Origin: an uncultured Lachnospiraceae bacterium
GTDB taxonomy: Bacteria; Bacillota; Clostridia; Lachnospirales; Lachnospiraceae
Length of the DNA: 50,333 bases
Direction of reading: 5' to 3'
Assembly (NCBI GenBank): GCA_949738465.1
Contig: CATJBQ010000230.1
Span: 1 to 50,333 of the forward strand
Position 1 is the stretch's first letter. The number at the start of each line of letters is the position of its first letter. The notes under the pieces were generated by a model. That model was given only the letters and a program-made list of their open reading frames with translations, was not told the DNA's origin and searched no databases. Below are positions 1-7,631 of the stretch, in pieces. The position numbers were made by a program, and so were the translations under genes.

Positions 1-10
1 AATGATGTCT

Positions 11-36
11 TTTACATGGTGCTAGCACCATGTAAA
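11..36. repeat. 26-bp perfect palindrome
   Basis: TTTACATGGTGC followed by its reverse complement reads identically on both strands with no loop. It could be an operator for a dimeric regulator, a recombinase site, or a terminator-like cruciform for a gene to the left. No T-run follows on the plus strand. Only the symmetry is certain. Confidence 0.7.
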
Positions 37-296
37 TAAAGTCGATAAGGAAAATTGTGGTCTTGGTGCCAAAACGGTGCCAAGAAATCATGCAAATAAA
101 AATACGCCACACAAAAACAACGATTTTATGCTGTTTTTCGCAATAAAAAGCATAAAAAATACTACAAAAAACGCTATTCAAATACCGTGAGGGTGGTAGA
201 GCAGTAGGTTCTGGAAGGGTTGCAACAATCATTATCGAGTAATACTGAAGAAATGTAAAGTGGTGCCAGGAAAATTTGTGAACTTCGAAAAAAGTA

Positions 297-324
297 TTGA
301 AGAAATCCATAAATTTGATATAAT
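297..324 (+). promoter_or_regulatory. sigma-A type promoter of the GrpB-family gene
   Basis: TTGAAG (297-302) and a perfect TATAAT (319-324) are separated by 16 bp. They lie about 60 bases before the ATG of the GrpB-family gene. The match and spacing fit a vegetative promoter. Confidence 0.6.
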
Positions 325-385
325 CAAAAAGACAAAATTGGCTGTCCTTTTTTTGGGGTAGAAGTGAGATTGAGAGGTAAGGGTT

Positions 386-985
386 ATGCTGGAATTTAAC
401 CCGGAGATTAAGGGAAAGAAGGATTTGTCGGAAATGACATTGGAGGAATTGTGGCAGTTGTTCCCGATCATCCTTTCGGAGCATAAGGATTATTGGCGTG
501 GATGGTTTGAGGAAGAAAAGGAGAGTATCACAGCACTTTTTTCAAGTGAATCATTTGCTGGGGATATTCAGATTCATCATATAGGAAGTACAGCCATTGA
601 GGGAATCTGGGCCAAGCCCATCGTGGATCTTCTTGTGGAGATCCCGGGGAGTACTTCCATGGAGGATTTGAAAGAGAGGCTTGTAAATGGCGGCTATCGG
701 TGTATGTCTGAGACGGAGAACAGAAAGTCCTTTAACAAGGGGTATACCGAAGAAGGCTTTGCAGAGCGGGTATTTCATTTGCATCTACGGTATGCGGGCG
801 ACCGGGATGAGGTGTATTTTCGGGATTATCTGAACGCGCAGCCTGCGCTTGCGGCGGAATATGAGCGGCTGAAGCTCTCGCTCTGGAAAAAATATGAACA
901 TGACCGGGACGGTTATACAGAGGCGAAGGGAGCCTTTGTGGAAAAATATACAAAATGTGCTTGCTGTTCCAGTAGGGTAAAATAA
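386..985 (+). CDS. GrpB family protein (UPF0157, nucleotidyltransferase-like)
   Basis: This 199-residue protein has the hallmark of the GrpB/UPF0157 family: HIGSTAIEGIWAKPIVDLLV at about residues 65-85, which is the nucleotidyltransferase-fold core seen alone or fused to dephospho-CoA kinase. The biochemical role of stand-alone members is not established. The N-terminal 35 residues (a Leu/Glu-rich helix) precede the core. The length is usual for the family. A consensus promoter lies just upstream and a GAGAGG-like Shine-Dalgarno (SD) sequence precedes the ATG. The NUDIX gene follows closely and may be co-transcribed. The family call is strong; the function is unknown. Confidence 0.85.
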   Translation: MLEFNPEIKGKKDLSEMTLEELWQLFPIILSEHKDYWRGWFEEEKESITALFSSESFAGDIQIHHIGSTAIEGIWAKPIVDLLVEIPGSTSMEDLKERLVNGGYRCMSETENRKSFNKGYTEEGFAERVFHLHLRYAGDRDEVYFRDYLNAQPALAAEYERLKLSLWKKYEHDRDGYTEAKGAFVEKYTKCACCSSRVK

Positions 986-1011
986 GTTGTTCGCGAATGG
1001 AGAATGATAAA

Positions 1012-1530
1012 ATGCGTATTTTATTTGAAATGGATAAAAAAGATTATATTCCTGATGGAAACGTTTATAAAAGACCTTCAGCAAGAGCGATCATTATTAA
1101 GGATGGCAAAATAGCAATGGTACATAGTAAGAAATATAATTACTACAAATTTCCGGGCGGCGGAATAGAAAGCGATGAAAATATAGAGGAGGCTTTGATC
1201 AGGGAAGTCTTAGAAGAAACCGGTTTATGTGTTATTAAGAATTCTATTCGGGAATATGGACAGGTACATCGGGTTCAGAAAGGAACAAAAGAAGATATAT
1301 TCGTACAAGATAATTATTACTTCTTCTGCTGCGTGAAAGAGGATTCAGTGGGACAAAATCTGGACGCCTATGAAGCGGAAGAAGGTTTTAGGCTTACATT
1401 TTTGAAACCGCAGCTTGCTATAGATGTAAACAGAAAGACGAAAGTGGATGATTTTAATCAGACAATGTTAGAACGAGAGGCACTTGTGTTAGAATTACTG
1501 GTACAAGAGGGCTATTTTGGTGATAAATGA
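1012..1530 (+). CDS. NUDIX hydrolase
   Basis: NUDIX enzymes hydrolyse nucleoside diphosphates linked to another moiety. The Nudix box is complete: GGGIESDENIEEALIREVLE followed by ETGL at about residues 48-71, matching GX5EX7REUXEEXGU with its metal-binding glutamates. The ORF track begins at ATG 997, but GGAG at 999-1002 sits 9 bases before ATG 1012, so 1012 is the likelier start, giving 172 residues. The gene is AT-rich like the region to its left. It lies just after the GrpB-family gene and may share its transcript. The substrate cannot be deduced. Confidence 0.88.
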   Translation: MRILFEMDKKDYIPDGNVYKRPSARAIIIKDGKIAMVHSKKYNYYKFPGGGIESDENIEEALIREVLEETGLCVIKNSIREYGQVHRVQKGTKEDIFVQDNYYFFCCVKEDSVGQNLDAYEAEEGFRLTFLKPQLAIDVNRKTKVDDFNQTMLEREALVLELLVQEGYFGDK

Positions 1531-1577
1531 AAAAATCAGAACCGCAATCCGTTGATAATGCAAGGAATTGCGGTTCT
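1530..1577 (-). terminator. Intrinsic terminator (minus strand) for the SpoIID/LysM gene
   Basis: AGAACCGCAAT (1538-1548) pairs perfectly with ATTGCGGTTCT (1567-1577). On the minus strand the stem is followed by a T-run (plus-strand AAAAAAT at 1530-1536). It lies just beyond the stop of the minus-strand SpoIID/LysM gene and also separates the convergent NUDIX gene. Confidence 0.75.
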
Positions 1578-1595
1578 AATAAAATTAAACCAAAC

Positions 1596-3416
1596 TTAAC
1601 TATTTGGAATCCGCAGCACCTGCCCAATGGACAGCAAGTCGCTGGTCAATCCGTTTAAATTCATGATCGCGCTGACGGTCGTGCCAAATCGCTGCGCCAG
1701 CAGCCAGAGGGTATCTCCCGGGCGGACAACATACTCAAAATAGGATCCCCCGCCGGGATTTGTTGTGGGAATCCGCAGCACCTGCCCGATATGCAGCAGA
1801 TCGCTGGTCAATCCGTTCAGCCGCATAATCGCGTCAACCGTGGTATGGAATCGCTGGGCGAGGAGCCAGAGGGTATCGCCGGAACGAACCACGTATTCCA
1901 TAACGCTGGTATCGCCACTGGGTGGAATAGCATCATTGACTCCCAGGTAGGTATTGTACAGCGCCTGCCATGTGAGCGGTCCCACAATGCCGTCGGGGAC
2001 AAGATCTGCCGCACGCTGGAAGGCGGCAACCGCCTGCTGGGTTTGGCTTCCGAAGATTCCGTCCTGTCCCGGAGCCGGAATGGCAGAATTAAATTCCGCC
2101 GCCACATTCAGAAGATATTGCAATGTAATGACATCCTGCCCCCTGGAGCCCAGGCGCAGGACAGAGCTGGGCGGGATCGTTCCAATTCCCAGGGAAGTCC
2201 CCTCGCTGTCCAGCTCGGCAAGCCTTGTCACGGAAGTATACAGATAGGAAAGCTTATTCCAGGTGGATTTTCCGACAATGCCGTCGGACAGCAGATTAAA
2301 AATTTGCTGGAATTTGGTGACGGCCGCCCTTGTACTTTCTCCGAAAACCCCCTCCTGGTCCGTGATTGCAGGAATTGCAGGGTAGTTGCGCCGGACCCTG
2401 CCCAGATAAGTCTGAACCGTCAGTACGTCCAGACCCGTACTTCCTTTTCTTAATGCGGTGCCGGGATAGGAGGAGAGGACGCCGGTAATAATGTTGGTCT
2501 CCGCAATCTCAATATCTTTTGGATAATAAGAACGCAGGATCTGTAAGGGATTCAGGCCCTGATCTGCCAGCGTGACCGTTCCCCACTGGGACAGACCCGG
2601 ACAGGTGGCAGTGGTTCCGTTGCAGAACGACGTAAAATAGGGCGCAGTCTGCCACTGCCGGCGGATAAATTCATTGAAAATTTCGTCAACAATCCGATTG
2701 ATGGACTCATAGGTATTCCGCCCATTTATAAAATATTGATCGTAGGCAGTGCTATTTGTGATATCAAAGCTGTAGCCACGGCTCCTGTACCATTCGGTAA
2801 AAACCCTGTTCAGCGCAAAAGTGATAATGGCATAAATATTTGCCCGCAGAGCGGCCTGTGGCCAGGTAGGGTAAATTTCACTGCTGGCAACATTTTTTAT
2901 ATAATCGGGAAAAGATACCTGGACATTTGCTGCCGACGCATTGGGAGTGCCCAGGTGCACCGTAATCGGGTTTGGAATGACCACCTGGCGAAGCACCCGG
3001 GATTCCGCATCGGGTCCTTCCTGATCACGATTTCCCGTCATGGAGACGGCGGGCATGCCGATCTGGATCTCTGTCACGTCCGGGGTACGCTGCAGCCTCT
3101 GCATAGGAATAAATTCTATTGTCTGGATGGCCGTTTCCCCGTCCAGAATCGGGATGCCGGTAATGTGAACGGAATTGAAACCGTTTGCAAGGGCAAGCAC
3201 GTTATAGCTAAGATAAGGCGTTCCGGAAAAATTGGGATCCAGGGACAGGGATCCATCCAGCGTTTCCAAAGGAATGCGTTCTGTTTCTCCGCTTTCATCC
3301 GTTGTCACATAATACGTATGCTGCTCCTGCTGATCCATGATCCAGATCTGTACCCCGCTTAAGGGAAGCGCGTCGTGTGCCGTCCGCGCCTGTAGGATTA
3401 AATAACCCGTAGCCAT
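1596..3416 (-). CDS. SpoIID-domain protein with two PG_binding_1 and two LysM domains
   Basis: The ATG at 3416 is preceded by GGAAGGAGGA, so the protein is 606 residues rather than the 634 of the ORF track. From the N-terminus it has a CnaB-like beta domain (about 1-100) and a SpoIID/LytB-type lytic transglycosylase domain (about 170-310; SEIYPTWPQAAL carries the expected Glu, and CPGLSQWG matches the GxGxSQWG end motif). Two PG_binding_1 repeats follow (about 320-385 and 418-490), then two near-identical LysM domains (about 507-606, each with GDTLWLLAQRF). SpoIID enzymes cut peptidoglycan glycan strands stripped of stem peptides, notably during engulfment. No signal peptide or membrane helix is visible, which is odd for a wall enzyme and suggests a spore-surface or germination role. 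Domains are clear; the role is inferred. Confidence 0.85.
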   Translation of the reverse strand: MATGYLILQARTAHDALPLSGVQIWIMDQQEQHTYYVTTDESGETERIPLETLDGSLSLDPNFSGTPYLSYNVLALANGFNSVHITGIPILDGETAIQTIEFIPMQRLQRTPDVTEIQIGMPAVSMTGNRDQEGPDAESRVLRQVVIPNPITVHLGTPNASAANVQVSFPDYIKNVASSEIYPTWPQAALRANIYAIITFALNRVFTEWYRSRGYSFDITNSTAYDQYFINGRNTYESINRIVDEIFNEFIRRQWQTAPYFTSFCNGTTATCPGLSQWGTVTLADQGLNPLQILRSYYPKDIEIAETNIITGVLSSYPGTALRKGSTGLDVLTVQTYLGRVRRNYPAIPAITDQEGVFGESTRAAVTKFQQIFNLLSDGIVGKSTWNKLSYLYTSVTRLAELDSEGTSLGIGTIPPSSVLRLGSRGQDVITLQYLLNVAAEFNSAIPAPGQDGIFGSQTQQAVAAFQRAADLVPDGIVGPLTWQALYNTYLGVNDAIPPSGDTSVMEYVVRSGDTLWLLAQRFHTTVDAIMRLNGLTSDLLHIGQVLRIPTTNPGGGSYFEYVVRPGDTLWLLAQRFGTTVSAIMNLNGLTSDLLSIGQVLRIPNS

Positions 3417-3556
3417 AAATGAAAAGTTCCTCCTTCCAATCGTTTCGGGAAATTGTTTCTGGGTCGGCAGGAGATGCTGCCATTTGACCGCCGCAGGCAT
3501 TACGGCACAATTCCCTATATATTACAGTATGAAAAAAAAGCGATACGGTTACTACG

Positions 3557-3600
3557 CCATAAACTTTATGGTGGAAAAGGCGGGCGTGAAATGGTATAAT
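3557..3600 (+). promoter_or_regulatory. Putative promoter with overlapping inverted repeat
   Basis: TATAAT at 3595-3600 lies 30 bases before the fusion-gene ATG. The -35 region is weak, but the inverted repeat CCATAAA-C-TTTATGG (3557-3571) sits just upstream of where a -35 would be. This resembles an operator, though no regulator gene is adjacent. Confidence 0.4.
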
Positions 3601-3630
3601 CGAAACTGTAAAGCGGGAAGGAGGATCCAT

Positions 3631-4848
3631 ATGGAGAACTGGAGCCGGGAGGCAGAAAAAATAATGATTGAGCGTTTTGGCAGGGATACGCTCCTTGCAC
3701 TGGCAACCACAGAAAACGGAGTGCCCTCTGTGCGGAACGTGAACGCTTATTATGAGGACGGCGCATTTTATATTATCACATACGCACTGTCAAATAAAAT
3801 GAGGCAGATCGAAAGCAATCCCACCGTTGCCATTACCGGCGAGTGGTTCACCGCCCATGGAAAAGGCGTGAATCTTGGCTACTTCGGAAAAGAGGAGAAC
3901 CGGGTGATTGCGGAGAAGCTCCGGCATGTTTTTGCAGCGTGGATTGATAACGGGCATAATAACTTTGAAGATCAAAATACCATCCTTTTGCGCGTGGATC
4001 TGACAGACGGCGTGCTGTTTTCCCATGGAACACGGTACGAATTCGGCGAGCCGGGCGGGGCCGTATCTCGTATATGGAAGGGAAGCCTGATTGCGGCGTT
4101 TCGGGCACTTCCGATTCCGGGGCTTGAGGAGCTTAAGGAGCTGCACGAACTGAAAGGCTCTTTTATTAACCTGGAATATCCTTTGCCGGGCGGGCAGAGG
4201 GTAAGGCTTTGGGACGACAATCAGATTTATCTGGGAAACCAGTTACATAAAAAGGGCTGCGACAGATGCTATGGAATTGCCGCGGATGATAAATATCTCA
4301 TGGTGTCAGAGTACGGCGAGAATGGTTCGGATGCCGAACTGGTTCTTTTTCAGCGCTGGGCGTCCAGGTATCGGATCAAAGGTCTGGGAAAAAATGAGGT
4401 TGCGGAGGTTTTTGCCCTTTGTGCGCAGAATACCACCTTCTACCAGTATCATCCGCCCTTTGTGACGGAGGAAAGCATTTTGGAGGATATGCAGGCCCTG
4501 CCGCCGGGAAAGGAGCCTTCGGATAAAGCGTATGTCGGCTTCTATGAAGAAAGCAGGCTGGTTGCGGTTCTGGATCTGATTTTTGATTATCCGCAAAAGG
4601 ATACCGCATACATTGGTTTCTTTATGATGGATATGGGATATCAGGGCCGGGGGATCGGAACGGCAATTATCAGTGAATGTGCCGCGGCGCTGGCGGGGGC
4701 GGGAATGAAGAAGCTCCGGCTGGCAATTGACAAGGGCAATCCCCAGAGCGAGGCGTTCTGGAGCAAGAACGGGTTTGTGAAAACGGGGGAGGAAATCCCC
4801 AATGATCATTCGGCGTATGTTCCGATGGAGCGGGAACTATTTGAATGA
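3631..4848 (+). CDS. Pyridoxamine 5'-phosphate oxidase-like / GNAT acetyltransferase fusion
   Basis: The SD GGAAGGAGG and ATG at 3631 give 405 residues; the ORF-track start at 3484 has no SD. Residues 1-140 resemble the FMN-binding split barrel of PNPOx-like proteins (TLLALATTENGVPSVRNVNA, then VAITGEWFTAHGKG). Residues about 190-250 form an unrecognised middle segment (LPGGQRVRLWDDNQIYLGNQ, with CDRC). Residues 250-405 are a GNAT acetyltransferase with the acetyl-CoA loop GYQGRGIGTAI and the usual C-terminal NPQSEAFWSKNGF. All three parts share one uninterrupted frame. The combination may couple a flavin- or heme-type sensor to acetylation, but substrates are unknown. Confidence 0.75.
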   Translation: MENWSREAEKIMIERFGRDTLLALATTENGVPSVRNVNAYYEDGAFYIITYALSNKMRQIESNPTVAITGEWFTAHGKGVNLGYFGKEENRVIAEKLRHVFAAWIDNGHNNFEDQNTILLRVDLTDGVLFSHGTRYEFGEPGGAVSRIWKGSLIAAFRALPIPGLEELKELHELKGSFINLEYPLPGGQRVRLWDDNQIYLGNQLHKKGCDRCYGIAADDKYLMVSEYGENGSDAELVLFQRWASRYRIKGLGKNEVAEVFALCAQNTTFYQYHPPFVTEESILEDMQALPPGKEPSDKAYVGFYEESRLVAVLDLIFDYPQKDTAYIGFFMMDMGYQGRGIGTAIISECAAALAGAGMKKLRLAIDKGNPQSEAFWSKNGFVKTGEEIPNDHSAYVPMERELFE

Positions 4849-4944
4849 TTTGTGCAAATGATTGAAAAATATAATATAGAATATATAATTTTTTATTTAT
4901 TTGTGTAAAATAAGCAAAGAGTAGAAATGAAATGGAGTCTTTTC

Positions 4945-4973
4945 TTGAATATAAAAATAAAATTTGTTATAAT
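4945..4973 (+). promoter_or_regulatory. Consensus promoter of the YwgA-HD unit
   Basis: TTGAAT (4945-4950) and TATAAT (4968-4973) are spaced by exactly 17 bp in a very AT-rich leader (4849-5017). The ATG follows 45 bases later with AGGAGG at 5006-5011. This is the only strong promoter before the two-gene unit. Confidence 0.75.
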
Positions 4974-5017
4974 AAATATTCAGAGTTGAAAGTAATTGGG
5001 AAGGCAGGAGGCGTCAT

Positions 5018-5488
5018 ATGGCAAAAGAATTACTAAAACCTATTTACGAACAGATTTATGGTGAGAAATTTAACGCATATTCTTTTGAACCCCGAATGGA
5101 AATGCAGAAGGCGATTTACATTTTGCAAGAAGCTGGAATCAGAGTGGGAGATTATGATTTCCTGTGGTATAAGCATGGACCTTACTGCCAGAATTTGCAG
5201 GATGATATATTGTGTCTGAACAAAACATCTGATATCACAATCAGATATTCCGAGGATGCAAAAGAAGTAATTGAGCGGGTAAAAGAAGTGTTTCATATGA
5301 AAGTGGAATATTCAAGAAGTGCCTGGGTAGAATGTCTGGCATCTCTTCAATATTTGCGTGCGAATATATTTTCGTGGAATTCGACGAAGGAGGATATTGT
5401 CCGTGATTTAATGTCCAAAAAACCACATTTGGATAAAGTGGAGACAAATCTATTGGCATTGGACAAACTGGATTATATTCTTGGCTAA
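5018..5488 (+). CDS. YwgA-like protein (SocA/Panacea-like small protein)
   Basis: This 156-residue protein shows the pattern MEMQKAIYILQEAG...YDFLWYKHGPYCQNLQDD at about residues 28-65. It resembles Bacillus YwgA and more distantly the SocA/Panacea (DUF4065) antitoxin fold, where a K/Q-x-Y-I-L helix and a GP(Y/V) turn are conserved. Molecular function is unknown. The stop codon lies one base before the ATG of the HD phosphohydrolase, so the two are translationally coupled. In B. subtilis ywgA is also next to an HD gene (ywfO), which supports a functional pair. The base composition is far more AT-rich than the flanks. Confidence 0.6.
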   Translation: MAKELLKPIYEQIYGEKFNAYSFEPRMEMQKAIYILQEAGIRVGDYDFLWYKHGPYCQNLQDDILCLNKTSDITIRYSEDAKEVIERVKEVFHMKVEYSRSAWVECLASLQYLRANIFSWNSTKEDIVRDLMSKKPHLDKVETNLLALDKLDYILG

Positions 5489-5489
5489 A

Positions 5490-6998
5490 ATGGGTGTATA
5501 TATGAGCGCTTCAAAAGATATTTTTTTTACTGGCCGTGTTTTGGATAATGTGCATGGTTTTATATATTATACAGAAGCGGAAGAACGTATTATGAATACG
5601 CTTTTGTTTAAACGATTGCAGAGCATTAAGCAGTTAAGTATTGTTAATTGGGTATTTCCCGGATCAGAACATACGCGGTATATTCATTCATTAGGTGTAA
5701 TGTATATTGCTGATAAGATGGCCTTGCAGTTGAAACTGCCAGTTGAGCAAAGGAAAGTAGTCAGGCTTGCAGGATTACTGCATGATATAGGCCATTATCC
5801 GCTTTCGCATGTATGTGAATATCCCTATAAAGAGAGTTTGCAGGACTTTCCGGATAGCAGCTATTGTAAATCTATTAATAAAAAAGTGAAAAATGATATT
5901 GACGAATTAAAAGAAAGATCTGGCCATGTATATATGAAAAAATCAAACGGCTGCCATCATGAGCAGATCGGTGCGGATATTGTTTGTCACAATGAAGAAA
6001 TCCGGAATATTATAATTAACGAGTGTGGTGAAAATGCGGTTGAAACTATAGCGGATATGATTATTGGAAATGTGGAAAGAACAAATCCGCTTCTGGTCCA
6101 GATATTACATTCTGAGTTAGATGCAGACGGAATTGATTATTTAATGCGGGATGCGATGTTTTCCGGCACCAGTTTTGGCGCATTTGAATTAGAACAATTG
6201 ATTGGATGCATGTGTATTGGTAACTATAAGGAGAAAGAGATTCTCTGCATATCGCCAAAAGGGATTGCTGCGGCCGATCAATATTTAATAAATAAATTTT
6301 TTTCATATTCTCAAGTAGTATTTAACAAGCATATTAGCGTTACTGAATGGATGGCAGAGCAGATTGTGAACTGGATGCAAAGAAATAATGCATATTTTCC
6401 ACGCAGTTCACAATTAAAGAAGTGGGTTATGAACCCGGAGACCGAAGATAGATATATTGATTTTACAGATAATTATTTTTGGGCGTCACTACAGAATCTG
6501 CTTGCAAATCCGCTGGCGGATACAGAACCGTCTTTTATAAAATATTTTTGCAGACAACTACTGCATCATAGTGAACTTCGATTTGAAGATAATAGTGAGG
6601 TAAGAATTGTATCGACAGATATACAAGTTATAAAACAGGAATTACAAAAATCTAACTATTATGAAAGATTAGAAGGCTGGGAGGATAGAATAGGGATTTT
6701 AAATGTCAGGCCGATTAGCAAGCAGGTCCGGCAGAAAGATTTTGACAAAATGCTGCAAACGAAGATAGAAGAAGGCAATAGGCATCCGAACGAGTTGGAC
6801 ATTGTTACGGAAGAAGATAGTTTCATGCTGCAGGCAAGGCGGTTAATGGAGTGTATTTGTGTAAAAGAGGGAGACGAGTTACATCTTTTATGTGATGACA
6901 AAAGATCCATGATGCAGTCAATGTATAATTTGAAGCTTGCAATCTTTAGAACCTATCAATGCAGGCCAGAGCATGAATGCGCTGGAAAGAGAAGATGA
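5490..6998 (+). CDS. HD domain phosphohydrolase (YwfO/SAMHD1-like dNTPase family)
   Basis: HD proteins of this group hydrolyse (deoxy)nucleoside triphosphates or related nucleotides with bound metal. The motifs are complete: HTRYIHSLGV, AGLLHDIGHYPLSH (the HD pair), a downstream HHEQIGADIV and LDADGIDYLMRD. The ORF track starts at a TTG (5481); ATG 5490 (502 residues), one base after the YwgA-like stop, is preferred, and ATG 5502 is an alternative. No own SD is evident, so translation probably depends on the upstream gene. The protein is longer than Bacillus YwfO, with a variable C-terminal third. The gene is AT-rich. Nucleotide specificity is unknown. Confidence 0.82.
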   Translation: MGVYMSASKDIFFTGRVLDNVHGFIYYTEAEERIMNTLLFKRLQSIKQLSIVNWVFPGSEHTRYIHSLGVMYIADKMALQLKLPVEQRKVVRLAGLLHDIGHYPLSHVCEYPYKESLQDFPDSSYCKSINKKVKNDIDELKERSGHVYMKKSNGCHHEQIGADIVCHNEEIRNIIINECGENAVETIADMIIGNVERTNPLLVQILHSELDADGIDYLMRDAMFSGTSFGAFELEQLIGCMCIGNYKEKEILCISPKGIAAADQYLINKFFSYSQVVFNKHISVTEWMAEQIVNWMQRNNAYFPRSSQLKKWVMNPETEDRYIDFTDNYFWASLQNLLANPLADTEPSFIKYFCRQLLHHSELRFEDNSEVRIVSTDIQVIKQELQKSNYYERLEGWEDRIGILNVRPISKQVRQKDFDKMLQTKIEEGNRHPNELDIVTEEDSFMLQARRLMECICVKEGDELHLLCDDKRSMMQSMYNLKLAIFRTYQCRPEHECAGKRR

Positions 6999-7074
6999 GA
7001 TGAATAAAAAGAGAAGACAGTGGTAACTGGAAATTCTGCTGCACACAATACAAAAGAGATAGGAGGGAAGCGCC

Positions 7075-7596
7075 ATGATTCGTCCCGACAGAATCCAGGA
7101 GGCGGCTAATAAAAAGGAAAACGAGAATTTCCGTTTCCGTACATTTTTGAAAAGATACGGGGATGAGGAAGAAGTGGATCGCCAGTTTCTGCGTCTTCAT
7201 GAGGAGTTATTTGCGGACTACGATTGCAGCAAATGCAGAAATTGCTGTAAGATGTACCGGGGCTGCATTCCGAAGAAGGATATCAAAAAGGACGCCGCCC
7301 ACCTTGGAATTTCGCCAGAACAGTTTGTGGATTTCTTTCTGGAGGAGGATCCTGGCGGCGATTATCAGACGAAGCATATGCCCTGTGATTTTCTGCAGGA
7401 GGATGGCGGCTGCCGTCTGGGGGATTGCAAGCCGGAGTCCTGTAAAAAGTATCCGTATACCGATCAGCCGGAGCGTTTGTGGAGCATGCTGAGCCTGATC
7501 GAGGCGGCAGGGGTCTGCCCGGTGGTCTATGAGATGTTCGAGCGGCTGAAAAAGGAGTATAAGCAGAGAAGGAAGCAGAAAATGCCGGTAAAATAA
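7075..7596 (+). CDS. YkgJ family cysteine-cluster protein
   Basis: The 173-residue protein contains CSKCRNCCKMYRGC at about residues 46-59 and a second cysteine group (CDFLQEDGGCRLGDCKPESC, then KKYPY) at about 103-125. That is the layout of the YkgJ/UPF0153 family, thought to bind zinc or an iron-sulfur cluster. The role is unknown. A strong SD (AGGAGGGAAGCGCC-ATG) fixes the start. The gene is followed after 35 bases by the URO-D-like gene, which has its own AGGAGG, and the two may share a transcript. It marks the return to higher GC after the AT-rich YwgA-HD unit. Confidence 0.85.
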   Translation: MIRPDRIQEAANKKENENFRFRTFLKRYGDEEEVDRQFLRLHEELFADYDCSKCRNCCKMYRGCIPKKDIKKDAAHLGISPEQFVDFFLEEDPGGDYQTKHMPCDFLQEDGGCRLGDCKPESCKKYPYTDQPERLWSMLSLIEAAGVCPVVYEMFERLKKEYKQRRKQKMPVK

Positions 7597-7631
7597 AAAT
7601 CTGCCCGGCTTAGAATAGGAGGGAACTGATT

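Larger units (their letters stand above)
1..385. other. AT-rich non-coding leader region
   Basis: No convincing gene lies here. The first 39 bases read as an open frame ending in TAA, so the tail of an upstream gene is possible but cannot be recognised. The stretch holds a 26-bp palindrome, several GGTGCC/GGCACC-type words, and the grpB-like promoter at its right end. The AT-rich composition differs from the bulk of the window and hints at an acquired segment or an old element boundary. Confidence 0.5.

Noticed and set aside
61-84. TTGGTGCC-aaaac-GGTGCCAA as an inverted repeat or att site
   Set aside because: It is a short direct repeat of GGTGCC rather than a dyad, and no second copy flanking an element was seen in the window.
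1-7030. Left arm as a prophage or complete integrative element
   Set aside because: No integrase, structural or conjugation gene is present; only the AT-rich composition suggests acquired DNA.
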